NCBI GenBank assembly: GCA_963556145.1 | Contig: OY744463.1 | Span: 1,798,001-1,862,000 of the forward strand | DNA length: 64,000 nucleotides | Direction: 5' to 3' | Source: Hygrocybe punicea | Taxonomy: Eukaryota > Basidiomycota > Agaricomycetes > Agaricales > Hygrophoraceae | Part shown: positions 34,970 to 46,908 of the stretch, one piece after another | How positions within the stretch are numbered: the first letter of the stretch is position 1 | Layout of the letters: each line of letters begins with the position of its first letter | Program-made: the position numbers and the translations under genes | The notes under the pieces: generated by a model | Databases searched by the model: none | Seen by the model: only the letters and a program-made list of their open reading frames with translations | What the model was told of the DNA's origin: nothing

Positions 34970-36480
34970 GGTTAACCCAAGAGACAGCTCTTGCTGGGGA
35001 AATGTGGGGTGGTAGGTTGACCCAGGTACAGCTCTTGCTGGTCAAGGGTGGCAGGGTGGGTCAACCCAGTGTCAGCTCTGCCATGGGGTAGGTTAACCCA
35101 GGACAGCTATTCTGGGAAGGTTGGGTTGACCCAGGTCCAGCTGTGCAAGCAACGTGGGTTGACCTGGGTTGACCGTGGACCAGCTCTTGCTGCAGGCTTG
35201 GGTTGACCTGGGTCCAGCTGTTGCTGCAGCACTGGGTTGACCCAGGCCCAGCACTTCCTGCAGGGTGGGGTGGCTGGGGTCCAGGTATTGCTGCAGCACC
35301 GAGTTTACCAGGGTTCAGCTATTGCTGCAGCACTGGGTTGACCGGGGTCCAGATATTGCTGTGGCACCAGGTTGACCCAGATCCAGCACTTGCTGCAGGG
35401 CTTGGGTTGACCTGGGTCCAGCTATTGCTGCAGCACTGGGTTGATCTGGTTCCAGCACTTGCTTTGGGGCTTGGGTTGACCCGGGTCCAGCTCTCCCTAC
35501 AGGCTTGGGTTGACCGGGGTCCAGCTATTGCTGCAGCACTGGGTTGACCAGGGTTCAGGTATTGCTGCAGCACTGGGTTGACCGGGGTCCAGCTATTGCT
35601 GCAGGACCGGGTTGACCTGGGTCCAGCACTTGCTGCGGGGCTTGGGTTGACCCAGGTCCAGCTCTTCCTGCAGGCTTGGGTTGACCTGAGTCCAGCTATT
35701 GCTGCAGCACTGGGTTGACCGGGGTCCAGATATTGCTGCAGCACTGGGTTGACCCAGATCCAGCACTCGCTGCAGGGCTGGGGTTGACTGGGGTCTAGAT
35801 ATTGCTGCAGCACTGGGTTGACCTTGGTCCAGCACTTGCTGCAGCACTGGGTTGACCGGGGTCCAGCACTTGCTGCAGCACTGGGTTGACCAGGGTTCAG
35901 CTATTGCTGCAGCACTGGGTTGACCAGGGTCCAGCACTTGCTGCAGCACTGGGTTGACCAGGGTTCAGCTATTGCTGCAGCACCAGGTTGACTGGGGTCC
36001 AGCACTTGCTGCGGGGGTTGGGTTGACCCAGGTCTGGCTCTTCCTGCAGGCTTGGGTTGACCTGGGTCCAGGTATTGCTGCAGCACTGGGTTGACCGGGG
36101 TCCAGCTATTGCTGCAGGACCGGGTTGACCTGGGTCCAGCACTTGCTGCAGGGCTTGTGTTGACCAGGGTCCAGCTCTTGCTGCAGCACTTTGTTGACCC
36201 ACATCCAGCACTCACTGTAGGGTAGGTTGATTGGGGTCCAGCCTGTCCTGTAGCATTGCATTGACCCCAGACCCACCCATGTCGCAGGTTTGGATTCATG
36301 AGGGTCTGGCCATTGCTCCAGCATTGGGTTGACATGGCCCTGCTCTTGCTGCAGAATAAGGTTGACCCTGGCCCAGCTCTCACTGCAGGATTAGGTTGAC
36401 CAGGATCCCGCTTTTGCTTTGACACGGGCTCAGCCACATCCCACTCTGCCTGCATGTATTTAATGTTGACAACATTGCCA
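34970..36480 (-). repeat. 34-bp minisatellite array, left arm
   Basis: The monomer, in inverse orientation to the right arm, is GGACCNNGGTCAACCC-N-GTGCTGCAGCAAT-like, 34 bp. Roughly 40 imperfect copies are present. The outermost monomers are degenerate and include GGTTAACC variants. Because 34 is not a multiple of three, three monomers translate as a 34-residue periodic peptide in every frame. Confidence 0.88.
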
Positions 36481-36849
36481 GAGCTCACAACAACTCAAGC
36501 CAATATTTATTCAGAAAATGCAATATCCGGTAAAGAAAATGTCTCAGTTTCTTCAAATGTAATATAATTTCAATTGCAATAATTCAAAGCACAGATAATA
36601 CCAAAATTACAACATTCTTATTTTGAAAATGCACAATCTCTCACTCTTAGCTTTATCTCTCACATGAGCTACTTATTCCCAAACAAAATTTATATATATA
36701 ACAACCAGAAATTACCCCACTTGGAATTTTGTGCCTTTTTTATTTAATATTACTCAAATCTCAATTGGAATCAGTACACAAACACTCACTATTACTTAGA
36801 ATGGACATATCAAATTTATTATTATTTTATCCAAATACACAATTAAATA

Positions 36850-37060
36850 ATAAAGGGGTTGGGGGGGAGGAAGGTAGGTGTGAGTGGGACTGGGACTGGG
36901 ACTGGGACTGGGACTGGAAGTGGGTGTGGGTGTGGGTGTGGGTATGGGTATGGGTGTGGGTGTGGGAGAACGGAGTGGGAGTGGGAGTGGGAGAAGGGAG
37001 GGTGAAGGGCAGGATGGAAGGGAGGAGGGAGGGGCAGCAGGGAGTGGGAGTGGGAGAGGC
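36850..37060 (+). repeat. G-rich simple repeat, left arm
   Basis: GGGACT repeats (about 36892-36920) are followed by GGGTGT and GGGAGT repeats. The G-runs satisfy the simple four-tract G-quadruplex pattern on the plus strand. The mirrored position in the right arm is C-rich. Confidence 0.85.
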
Positions 37061-39069
37061 AGAGGAAGAGGGAGGAGACGAGGGCGGAGGGGTGGGATGT
37101 ACATACCTGTTGTGTTCCCGTTGCCCTCGTCGTCTTCGTCTACGTCTCCGCCGTCCTCGTCCCCGTCGTCCCCGTCCCCGCCGTTCTGGTCCCTGTCGTT
37201 CCCGTTCCCGTCGTTCCTCTCGTTGTCGTCATCGTCCTCGTTGTCGTCGTCATCCCCCGTAGTCCTCGTCGTCCGCTGGATCGTCGTCGTCGTCTCCGTC
37301 GTCCTGTCGTCTCTTCGCTGGCCGTCTCCGTCCCCGTCGTCTTCCCTGGCTGGCCGTCTGTGCCCTCATCGCCTCTGTCCTCGTCGTTGCCTGCCATCCG
37401 CCGTTTCGGCCCTTCAGTTTGGCGTTGACGTGACGTGGCGCGGGCAAGCGTGTTGCGGTCCATTCCCGGCACGGCAATGAGAAAGTTCTACATAAAAACA
37501 ACAATATTAGCTAGCATAGTAATGGATAATAAATTTGAGAAATCTACTTACCTTCTACTTGATTTTGCTGCTGCTGTTTTCGTGGACGCATCGTGGAGTA
37601 CGCGACGAATCGCCGACGATTGAACGCACGCCGGAGGTTGCCGATTGCCCAAACGGGTGCGAGTTGCCTTATATGTAAGCATGATCTGACTTTTCTCAAT
37701 GTTATTGCATAGAGCACAACAACTTTGTAACACATTTAAGACCATGAGGGGATAGAAGTAGCCTATAACTACATCCTCCCCAAATTTTGTATTTTATTAT
37801 GGCCTACATAGAGAGATATTTATGATTCATTGATACCTCCCTGCCAATTTCAGACCCTTAAAGTGCAACTTTACCAATATTGCTCTGAAAAATATGAAAA
37901 TAATTGTGAAACTACTATGTAAAGTATCTATTGTATTGATGATCAGTGCCTGGCACTTGGTGGTCCCAGAAATCTGTTGTAGCCAAGAAATGAAAGGTTC
38001 AGAGTAAAGCTGAAGTTTGGACTCGGTTGATGGGTCAGCCACAATGCACAATTCTGTGCATTTGCTTGGCTGCAACAAAGGTCCTGGTCCACCAACAATC
38101 AGGCACTTATGTGTACCACAATGAGTACTTCTTCAAGTACTCCTTAGATTAATTTCAGATTTTTAAGACAAAGTTAGATCATTAAGGGTCCAATTCTGGC
38201 AGAGGAATGGAATAAATGGTGAATAGCTCTTTACGCAGGGCCGAATAAAATACAAAATTTGACATGAGGGTAGGTATACTATATTTACATCTTTTGAGCA
38301 TCTGGCTTTGGGTATGCATGCATTGTTGTGCATGCCAGAAGATTCAAAAGCTTCAGCCACACATCCATGTTTGGCAACTCGAACCCGTTTGGGAAATCGG
38401 CAACTGCCGGTTGGCTTTCACGCGACTTCAAACGACTCGTTTTCAACAACGCGTCAACAACAGGAACGCGTCAACAACAGGAAACAGGTGCAGAAGAGCA
38501 CCCAAGGTAATGTCTTTTTTGAATTTTTTGTGAGTTGTATGCTAATGTTTATAATGATTGCAGCTACACCCACGACAAACACAGGCGAACCCAACACCAG
38601 CCCAGAAAACAACGCCACGGCCACCCCAGCAAACAGAACGGATGCCGATGAAAATGGCCACGGAAACGAGGCCGCGAGGCCGGGTACGAGGATGCGCCAA
38701 CGACCGAGACAGACGTCCGAGACAACCACAGCGGCAACGACGAGGACAGAGACGACGAGGGCAGAGACGGCCAGCCAGGGGACGACGACGGGACGGAGAC
38801 GGCCAGCGAGAGGACAACAGGACGACGGAGAGGACAGGACGAGGGAGACGACGACGACGATCCAGCGGACGACGAGGACTACGGGGGATGACGACGACAA
38901 CGAGGACGATGACGACGACGAGGGGAACGACGGGAACAGGAACGACAGGGACCGGAACGCGGAGACGGGGACGATGGGGACGGGGACGACGGGGACGGGG
39001 ACGGCGGGGACGGGGACGACGGAGACGTAGACGAAGACGACGAGGACGAGGGGAACGCAACGGGTACGT

Positions 39070-39290
39070 ACATCCCACTCTCCGCCCACTCCTCCTCCCA
39101 CTCCTCCTCCCTCTCCTCCTCCCTCTCCCTCTCCCTCTCCCTCTCCCTCTCCCTCTCCCTGCTGCCCTTGCCTCCTGCCTTCCCACCTTCCCACTTCTCC
39201 CACTCCCACTCCCTTCTCCCACTCCCACCTTCCTCCACTCCCACTCCCACCTTCCTCCCAGTCCACACCCACCTTCCTCTCACCTGCCTC
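39070..39290 (-). repeat. C-rich simple repeat, right arm
   Basis: CCCTCT and CCCACT repeats (39105-39280) are the inverted counterpart of 36850-37060, with a different repeat composition. The minus strand has the G-runs. Adjacent GACGACGGGGACGG repeats (about 38870-39050) mirror 37100-37330. Confidence 0.85.
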
Positions 39291-39699
39291 CTGCCCTTTA
39301 CTATTTAATTATGTATTTTAATAATCATTAAATGTATGTGTCTATTTTAAGTAATAGTAAGGTTATATATATTGATTCCAATAGAGAATTGAGCAATATT
39401 AAATAGAAAAGCACAATATTCCAAGTGGGGTAATTTCTGGTTTTGCCATAGATTGGCATTGGGGATAAGTAGCTCCTGTAATGGCTGATGGCTGATAGTA
39501 AAAGTAAGATATTGTGCAGTGTCAAAATAATAATTGTGTAATTTTGCTATTCCCTGTGCTGTTAATAATTGCATTCAAATTATATTACATCGTACATTTA
39601 TGTGAAGTACAGATTGAAACATTTTGATTACTTTATATATATGGCAGGTTCTGAATAAATATTGGTTTGAGCTGTTGTGAGCTCTGTCAATGTTGTCAA

Positions 39700-42600
39700 C
39701 ATTAAATACATGCAGGCAGAGTGGGATGTGGCTGGGCCCATGTCAAAGCAAAAGCGGGATCCTGGTCAACCTAATCCTGCAGTGAGAGCTGGGCCAGGGT
39801 CAACCTTATTCTGCAGCAAGAGCAGGGCCATGTCAACCCAATGCTGGAGCAATGGCCAGACCCTCATGAATCCAAACCTGCGACATGGGTGGGTCTGGGG
39901 TCAATGCAATGCTACAGGACAGGCTGGACCCCAATCAACCTACCCTACAGTGAGTGCTGGATGTGGGTCAACAAAGTGCTGCAGCAAGAGCTGGACCCTG
40001 GTCAACACAAGCCCTGCAGCAAGTGCTGGACCCAGGTCAACCCAGTGCTGCAGCAATAGCTGGAGCCCGGTCAACCCAAGCCTGCAGGAAGAGTGGGACC
40101 TGGGTCAACCCAAGCCCCGCAGCAAGTGCTGGACCCCGGTCAACCTGGTGCTGCAGCAATATCTAGACCCTGGTCAACCCCAGCCCGGCAGCGAGTGCTG
40201 GATCTGGGTCAACCCAGTGCTGCAGCAATATCTGGACCCCGGTCAACCCAGTGCTGCAGCAATAGCTGGACTCAGGTCAACCCAAGCCTGCAGGAAGAGC
40301 TGGACCTGGGTCAACCCAAGCCCCGCAGCAAGTGCTGGACCCAGGTCAACCCGGTCCTGCAGCAATAGCTGGACCCCGGTCAACCCAGTGCTGCAGCGAG
40401 TGCTGGATCTGGGTCAACCCAGTGCTGCAGCAATATCTGGACCCCGGTCAACCCAGTGCTGCAGCAATAGCTGGACTCAGGTCAACCCAAGCCTGCAGGA
40501 AGAGCTGGACCTGGGTCAACCCAAGCCCCGCAGCAAGTGCTGGACCCAGGTCAACCCGGTCCTGCAGCAATAGCTGGACCCCGGTCAACCCAGTGCTGCA
40601 GCAAGTGCTGGACCCTGGTCAACCCAGTGCTGCAGCAAGTGCTGGACCCAGGTCAACCCAGTGCTGCAGCAATATCTGGACCCTGGTCAACTTGGTGCTG
40701 CAGCAATGGCTGGACCCAGGTCAACCCAAGCCTGCAGGAAGAGCTGGACCTGGGTCAACCCCAGCCCTGCAGCGAGTGCTGGATCCAGGTCAACCCGGTG
40801 TTGCAGCAATATCTGGACCCCGGTCAACCCAGTGCTGCAGCAATACCTGGACCCAGGTCAACCCAAGCCTGCAGGAAGAGCTGGACCTGGGTCAACCCAA
40901 GCCCCGCAGCAAGTGCTGGACCCAGGTCAACCCGGTCCTGCAGCAATAGCTGGACCCCGGTCAACCCAGTGCTGCAGCAAGTGCTGGACCCCGGTCAACC
41001 CAGTGCTGCAGCAAGTGCTGGACCAAGGTCAACCCAGTGCTGCAGCAATATCTAGACCCCAGTCAACCCCAGCCCTGCAGCGAGTGCTGGATCTGGGTCA
41101 ACCCAGTGCTGCAGCAATATCTGGACCCCGGTCAACCCAGTGCTGCAGCAATAGCTGGACTCAGGTCAACCCAAGCCTGCAGGAAGAGCTGGACCTGGGT
41201 CAACCCAAGCCCCGCAGCAAGTGCTGGACCCAGGTCAACCCGGTCCTGCAGCAATAGCTGGACCCCGGTCAACCCAGTGCTGCAGCGAGTGCTGGATCTG
41301 GGTCAACCCAGTGCTGCAGCAATATCTGGACCCCGGTCAACCCAGTGCTGCAGCAATAGCTGGACTCAGGTCAACCCAAGCCTGCAGGAAGAGCTGGACC
41401 TGGGTCAACCCAAGCCCCGCAGCAAGTGCTGGACCCAGGTCAACCCGGTCCTGCAGCAATAGCTGGACCCCGGTCAACCCAGTGCTGCAGCAATACCTGG
41501 ACCCAGGTCAACCCAAGCCTGCAGGAAGAGCCAGACCTGGGTCAACCCAACCCCCGCAGCAAGTGCTGGACCCCAGTCAACCTGGTGCTGCAGCAATAGC
41601 TGAACCCTGGTCAACCCAGTGCTGCAGCAAGTGCTGGACCCTGGTCAACCCAGTGCTGCAGCAATAGCTGAACCCTGGTCAACCCAGTGCTGCAGCAAGT
41701 GCTGGACCCCGGTCAACCCAGTGCTGCAGCAAGTGCTGGACCAAGGTCAACCCAGTGCTGCAGCAATATCTAGACCCCAGTCAACCCCAGCCCTGCAGCG
41801 AGTGCTGGATCTGGGTCAACCCAGTGCTGCAGCAATATCTGGACCCCGGTCAACCCAGTGCTGCAGCAATAGCTGGACTCAGGTCAACCCAAGCCTGCAG
41901 GAAGAGCTGGACCTGGGTCAACCCAAGCCCCGCAGCAAGTGCTGGACCCAGGTCAACCCGGTCCTGCAGCAATAGCTGGACCCCGGTCAACCCAGTGCTG
42001 CAGCAATACCTGAACCCTGGTCAACCCAGTGCTGCAGCAATAGCTGGACCCCGGTCAACCCAAGCCTGTAGGGAGAGCTGGACCCGGGTCAACCCAAGCC
42101 CCAAAGCAAGTGCTGGAACCAGATCAACCCAGTGCTGCAGCAATAGCTGGACCCAGGTCAACCCAAGCCCTGCAGCAAGTGCTGGATCTGGGTCAACCTG
42201 GTGCCACAGCAATATCTGGACCCCGGTCAACCCAGTGCTGCAGCAATAGCTGAACCCTGGTAAACTCGGTGCTGCAGCAATACCTGGACCCCAGCCACCC
42301 CACCCTGCAGGAAGTGCTGGGCCTGGGTCAACCCAGTGCTGCAGCAACAGCTGGACCCAGGTCAACCCAAGCCTGCAGCAAGAGCTGGTCCACGGTCAAC
42401 CCAGGTCAACCCACGTTGCTTGCACAGCTGGACCTGGGTCAACCCAACCTTCCCAGAATAGCTGTCCTGGGTTAACCTACCCCATGGCAGAGCTGACACT
42501 GGGTTGACCCACCCTGCCACCCTTGACCAGCAAGAGCTGTACCTGGGTCAACCTACCACCCCACATTTCCCCAGCAAGAGCTGTCTCTTGGGTTAACCTA
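39700..42600 (+). repeat. 34-bp minisatellite array, right arm
   Basis: About 80 copies of the same monomer (GCTGGACCCCGGTCAACCCA then GTGCTGCAGCAAGT) occur here. Higher-order blocks of about 200-240 bp recur (for example near 40200-40440, 41070-41300 and 41760-42000), which accounts for the greater length relative to the left arm. Confidence 0.88.
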
Positions 42601-43983
42601 CCCCCCCAGCAAGCAACTGCGCTATGTGTACCTACCTTTTGCAACTATATCTGCGATTGGGTTAACCAAAACGACTGGGTCTACTGCACTCATGCCATGC
42701 TCAACTCACCGGGGTCGAACATAACATGGAATAAGTTCAAATCCACCGATTGCGTATTTGGTGGTGTGGACATGGGAATGTCCTATATGTAAGCGTGTCA
42801 AACATTTTTGCCGAGTTTCCTTTCTTTTTAATTCGGTTAATTCGAATGTCATCTATAGTGGTAATCAATATAGTATAACGGTCGAAAACGTGTCGACATT
42901 CTTGGCCGGAATTGACCAGCTGTGTCGAACGATTCAGGTGTGGCCACCACCGAAACAAATGAACACCGTGCATTCGAAATGGACGCAGATGCAAAACTTG
43001 CTCCATGTCGCATTGTCAAGGACGCACACGATGCGACCACAATCAAGGCTGCTGAAGGACGGTGAACCGTTTCCACCGAACATTGTTTTGAAGCGAACGC
43101 ATAGTGACACCGGTCACCATGTGTTGTTCCCGGGCGATCCAAGGCGGAATTGGGACTATATGCGCCTGAACTGTGAGGTCCCCGGTTCACGTTGGTTTGG
43201 TCAAACCTATGTTGAGCCGCTGGCCAAGATTGGAGAATGGCGAGTGTTTTTGTTAGGTGGAAGGGACATTTACACGGTCCATACGCATTACAACAAAGAG
43301 AGCAAATCATGGAGGTGGGATATTGTGACGACCTTCTATACGTTAGAGGAATTGAGGTAGGCAGATGCCCTCCGTCTCGCATTACATGTTCACGAGTTTT
43401 TGGCATTTTCCAAGATCGTTCCAAGCACAGGGAATGCTCATGAAGACCGATGTTTGCAATCCGGATCACGGCTCCATTGCAATTCGAGATCAAGCAAGAC
43501 AGCAATTCTTCGGCTTCGTACGAGACACCTATGAGGGGCTGTATGCCATAGAGTCGATGTTGATTGGTGGGAAACCTTCAATGAGTGTATTCTGTCGCAT
43601 GGACATTTCGCTCATTGTTGATTCAAACACCAACAATGTCAATTACTTCGTGAACGAGATCGAACGGTATCACACCTGCAGCTTGTGGTCCAACATGAAG
43701 CAAGGCGCGAAATCCGCTCGGGCACCAATCGGATCTTTTGCGGACACATTTTCGGCGGTATTTTATAAATGGCTTGTAGACATTACAAATGCATACTCAT
43801 ATTTTTGAACTTCACTTGTACATTAGTCAACTTTAAATGTCACAAATCGGATCTCATGTCTGAGAGGCACGAAACGCTTTGATTTCAATGATAGGTACAT
43901 TACAAATTCAAGGCAACATAAAGAGAATTGGCAATAGGCCACGCTGCATGGCACACTAGTTTCATGACGAGAAAGACGACAAG

Positions 43984-46004
43984 TTAATGAGAGACGCCCA
44001 ATACCATCACCCACTGCACATTTAGGGAAATACTCTTCAACAAATCATCAGAGCGTTTGAAGGTATTGATCGTGTGGCCGACCACAACGCACGATTCTGC
44101 AGGAACATCGCCTGGAAAGTGGGGGAGTTTCTGAAGTATTTTGAGGGTGTCGGTAAAGTCCGTTTTAACTTTCCGGGCATCATAGATTGGGACTATGAAT
44201 ACAGGCATCAAAAATGAAACCAAGGACATTGTGTGAGAGAGAATAAAACTAACCAATGTCATGGAATGACAGCGCAGTCTTTTGGTAAGATGGAGCAGGA
44301 CGTCGAGTAAAAGGACTAGACTGCACGAATTTCGAAGAGGAAGCTTCTATTGAATATGAGTAAGGATTGATAACAGAGCATTGAATGTATACTCACTGCT
44401 AGGAGATGCATCCATCCCACTTGCCGCTGTCGTCGAGAAGGACAGAAAGTCCTTATATAGTTGTGCACGAAATTCCACCTCACCAGTGACCATTCCAATG
44501 GCGCCAACATACCGCTCCCATTCTCCTGAGAGTAAAGCCCCTTGGATGACTTTGATCGGTTTCGTGTTCCCACCAACTTTTGGCTCATCAAGGAAGCATG
44601 AATCGACTAGAATGACAGAAGTGAAGATCGTTGGGATGGCACCAGCAACGGAGTGGAAGAAACTACACCCAAATGCTCCAGTAGAGATATTGGCGGGATC
44701 GTCACGAGAAAGATTCGAGTACTTGCCAGATCGAACAAAGGTCACTGCGGAGAACAGCAAACTGTTATGTGATGTGAATTGTCTTTAACCATAAAGTCCT
44801 AGCTGACAGCTTACTTTTGGTTGACCTTGCGAATGTTGCTGATAACATCGCTGTACTGAGGATTGCCATTCCCTATAGCACTAGACCAAGATACCATGGC
44901 CGTGGCCCTATTCAATATTAAGCATTGCTTAAGAAGATAAAACCGAATAGTTACTTAATGTTGACACAGTCCTTATATGTATCGACCAACTGAGGGTCTC
45001 TTGTACCAATGTCGGACTCATCCGTGTTTGGAGAGCGTATGCTAAGCAAGGACATCAATTAAAAAAATAATAGACAGATGTAATGTACCTGGTGATTTGG
45101 TTTTGTGCATATGTCACAGCTCCATCATCGCTACTGGAAACATTGTCGTCACTGATATCATGAAGATGGGTAGTCTTTGTGACTTTGGAGGAAATTGCCT
45201 TCATGGTTTTGATGGATGTATCAGAGTTGCTGATCATTTATTAATATATGAAGGACAAGAATCATATGAAGTATCATACCGAAGACCATTATCTGCATTT
45301 GATTTCTTAGAACCGAATTCGAGTTTTGCGATAGGCCTACGACATGTCTAACATATGACCAATTATTCAATTTCCAACTCACATGAATGTTTCGTCGCTG
45401 TCGTCATCCTCATCATGTAATTGATGCTGGTTTGACTTTGTCTTCTTCGATGGAGAAGAGAATTTACTATGTAAAGCGATTAAAGAATACACAAATATAA
45501 AAGACATTATTTAGAGCTACTGACCTGTCTTCATCTTCCTCTGAAGCATGCCGCCTTTTACCGCTGAATATAAAGAATATTAGTTTGCATGAACAGTATA
45601 AATTGAACTTGCAAACCTTGCTCTATTGGTGGTCTTCCTGGACCGCCTATATTACTGAAGTAAATCACTAGTATCTGAAAATACAATTCATGAGACACAC
45701 CTCATAGACGAGATGGGTTTGGCAATGCTAGCGACGCTATGAACACTAATAACGTCTTCGTCTTCGGAGTTGGCAATACTACTGGGTGGTTTAGTCATGG
45801 TGGATGAATCAGAATATTGGAATAAACACGTACACTTCATCATCGACAGGCTTGGTGGTGGTGACCTTCTTACCCTTCCTAGAAACAACAGTATGACCTT
45901 TATTCAGAACGAGCAGCAATACATGAAAATAAATATACATACGAAACGGCGCTTGATCGAGCTTTGGACTGAGTCTTCACATTCACAGACTTCTTAGGGG
46001 CCAT
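43984..46004 (-). CDS. Unknown gene C: many short exons, conserved C-terminal part
   Basis: Seen: the start MAPKKSVNVKTQSKARSSAV is followed by small exons giving KGKKVTTTKPVDDEV, SIANSEDEDVISVHSVASIA, KRRHASEEDED and HDEDDDSDETFI, a lysine/acidic disordered N-terminal half. The second half is denser: YAQNQITR, QLVDTYKDCVNI, AIGNGNPQYSDVISNIRKVN, FGCSFFHSVAGAIPTIFTSV, VGGNTKPIKVIQGALLSGEW and MVTGEVEFRAQLYKDF. It ends RKVKTDFTDTLKILQKLPHF and SLNVQWVMVLGVSH. Roughly ten introns of 45-60 nt are implied. No domain is recognised. It is convergent with gene B, whose stop lies 175 bp away. Intact splicing signals argue for a real gene. Confidence 0.55.
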
Positions 46005-46908
46005 TGCAAAGATAAGAGCTTTAGGGCGAGGAATGAATCTGTGCGAGATATCGTAGATGAATGAAGGGTCAGATGTGGACGATACCATTGCGCTCTCATC
46101 GCTATTTAAGTACACTGAGACAGATCGAATACAATAAAGAACTCGTTTATGGAGATCACACCGGCAGGTATGAAAACTACATCTGTTGATGGTTTGAAGG
46201 AGAACTATTCGGATCATAGCGCCATGAAAATGAAAAAAAATCAGGGACATTCCCCATGATGTAGAACCCATGATTGACCAGCTGTTACGCTCAGCATCAT
46301 CCAACAACATGGATATGGATTACTGGTATGGAGAATAATCAAACACTAAGTCTAATTAGGATTTTGGAATGTAGAACAGCTGTCACCACATGGAACTGAT
46401 CATAAGATCATAACACAGCCAAATCGGAAATAGAAGTTTATGTGACATATATACTCATTTCCAAACAAATACAAACATCGGATCAACTATACTGACAGTT
46501 GCATCGGAAACAAATCATTCTGAATGGATAGGGGTTTCCTTTTAATGCTGTACAATAAGGAGGTCAAGCATTACGATAGCTGTCGATGTATATCCTGTCC
46601 TATAAAATGGAGAAAAACAATAAGAATCTATTGAGAAGATCTGCAACACAAGAATGCAAACACCATACAGACATCACAAGTTCATGGAGGATGAACATGA
46701 TGCACTGCCATAATCTCGATGACGATCGAAAACGATTCATGATAAAACAGTCGAAAATTGCGTTTGAATTATAAATCCCACTTCCACTTTGCAAATGGAC
46801 ACCTATTACGATTTCAAAAGCGCATGTCAGTCCATATACCACTGAAGGCATTCATACATTCAACTCTACTTTACAGCTGAACATTTAAGTAATCTCATAT
46901 CGACACGG

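Larger units (their letters stand above)
34882..42686. mobile_element. 7.8-kb inverted-repeat element with minisatellite arms
   Basis: Seen: the left end CAGTAGACCCAGTCGTTTTG is repeated inverted at the right end (CAAAACGACTGGGTCTACTG). Flanks are cgctcat (34875-34881) and cactcat (42687-42693), a 7-bp duplication with one mismatch, and excision restores the frame of gene B. The outer roughly 1.1 kb of both arms appears identical without length change (34882-35950 against 41619-42686). Both arms consist mainly of a 34-bp repeat; the right array is about 1.4 kb longer. Homology continues inverted but more diverged through 36.5-37.9 against 38.2-39.6 kb. No transposase frame is visible, so the element is non-autonomous. 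I cannot assign it to a known superfamily. Confidence 0.8.
34178..43808 (+). pseudogene. Gene B: putative ATP-grasp protein interrupted by the inverted-repeat element
   Basis: Seen: the left part (34178-34881) contains RNATEEELALLPSTVSNTPD, TISQDEYETVSHLDGYIHNL and, after a 59-nt intron, YVAMRMHYWQCDEPNSAIRR and EYMFWPEFAH. The element 34882-42686 follows. Dropping it and the 7-bp duplication continues the same frame as AMLNSPGSNITWNKFKSTDC. After an intron come YSITVENVSTFLAGIDQLCR, VLKRTHSDTGHHVLFPGD, WFGQTYVEPLAKIGEWRVFL and, after another intron, FCRMDISLIVDSN and YFVNEIERYHTCSLW. Family knowledge: K-x-HSDTGH, GEWRVFLLGG and D...NEIE recall the ATP-binding and Mg2+ residues of ATP-grasp ligases. 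The assignment is inference. Frames differ before 34390, so the N-terminus is uncertain. Confidence 0.6.

Noticed and set aside
36850..39290. Arg/Thr/Gly/Asp-rich and Ser/Leu/Pro-rich open frames on both strands
   Set aside because: These are products of GACGGGGACG and CCCTCT simple repeats mirrored in the two arms; no conserved protein features are visible.
34970..42600. Many long open frames encoding LDPGQPSAAAI/CCSN-type peptides of 34-residue period on both strands
   Set aside because: They follow from a 34-bp repeat (not a multiple of three) that lacks stops in several frames; there are no start context, introns or domains, and each frame merely restates the DNA repeat.
39700..42600. 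Resemblance to a CRISPR array (regular short repeats)
   Set aside because: Monomers are contiguous, degenerate and without unique spacers, and the genome is fungal.
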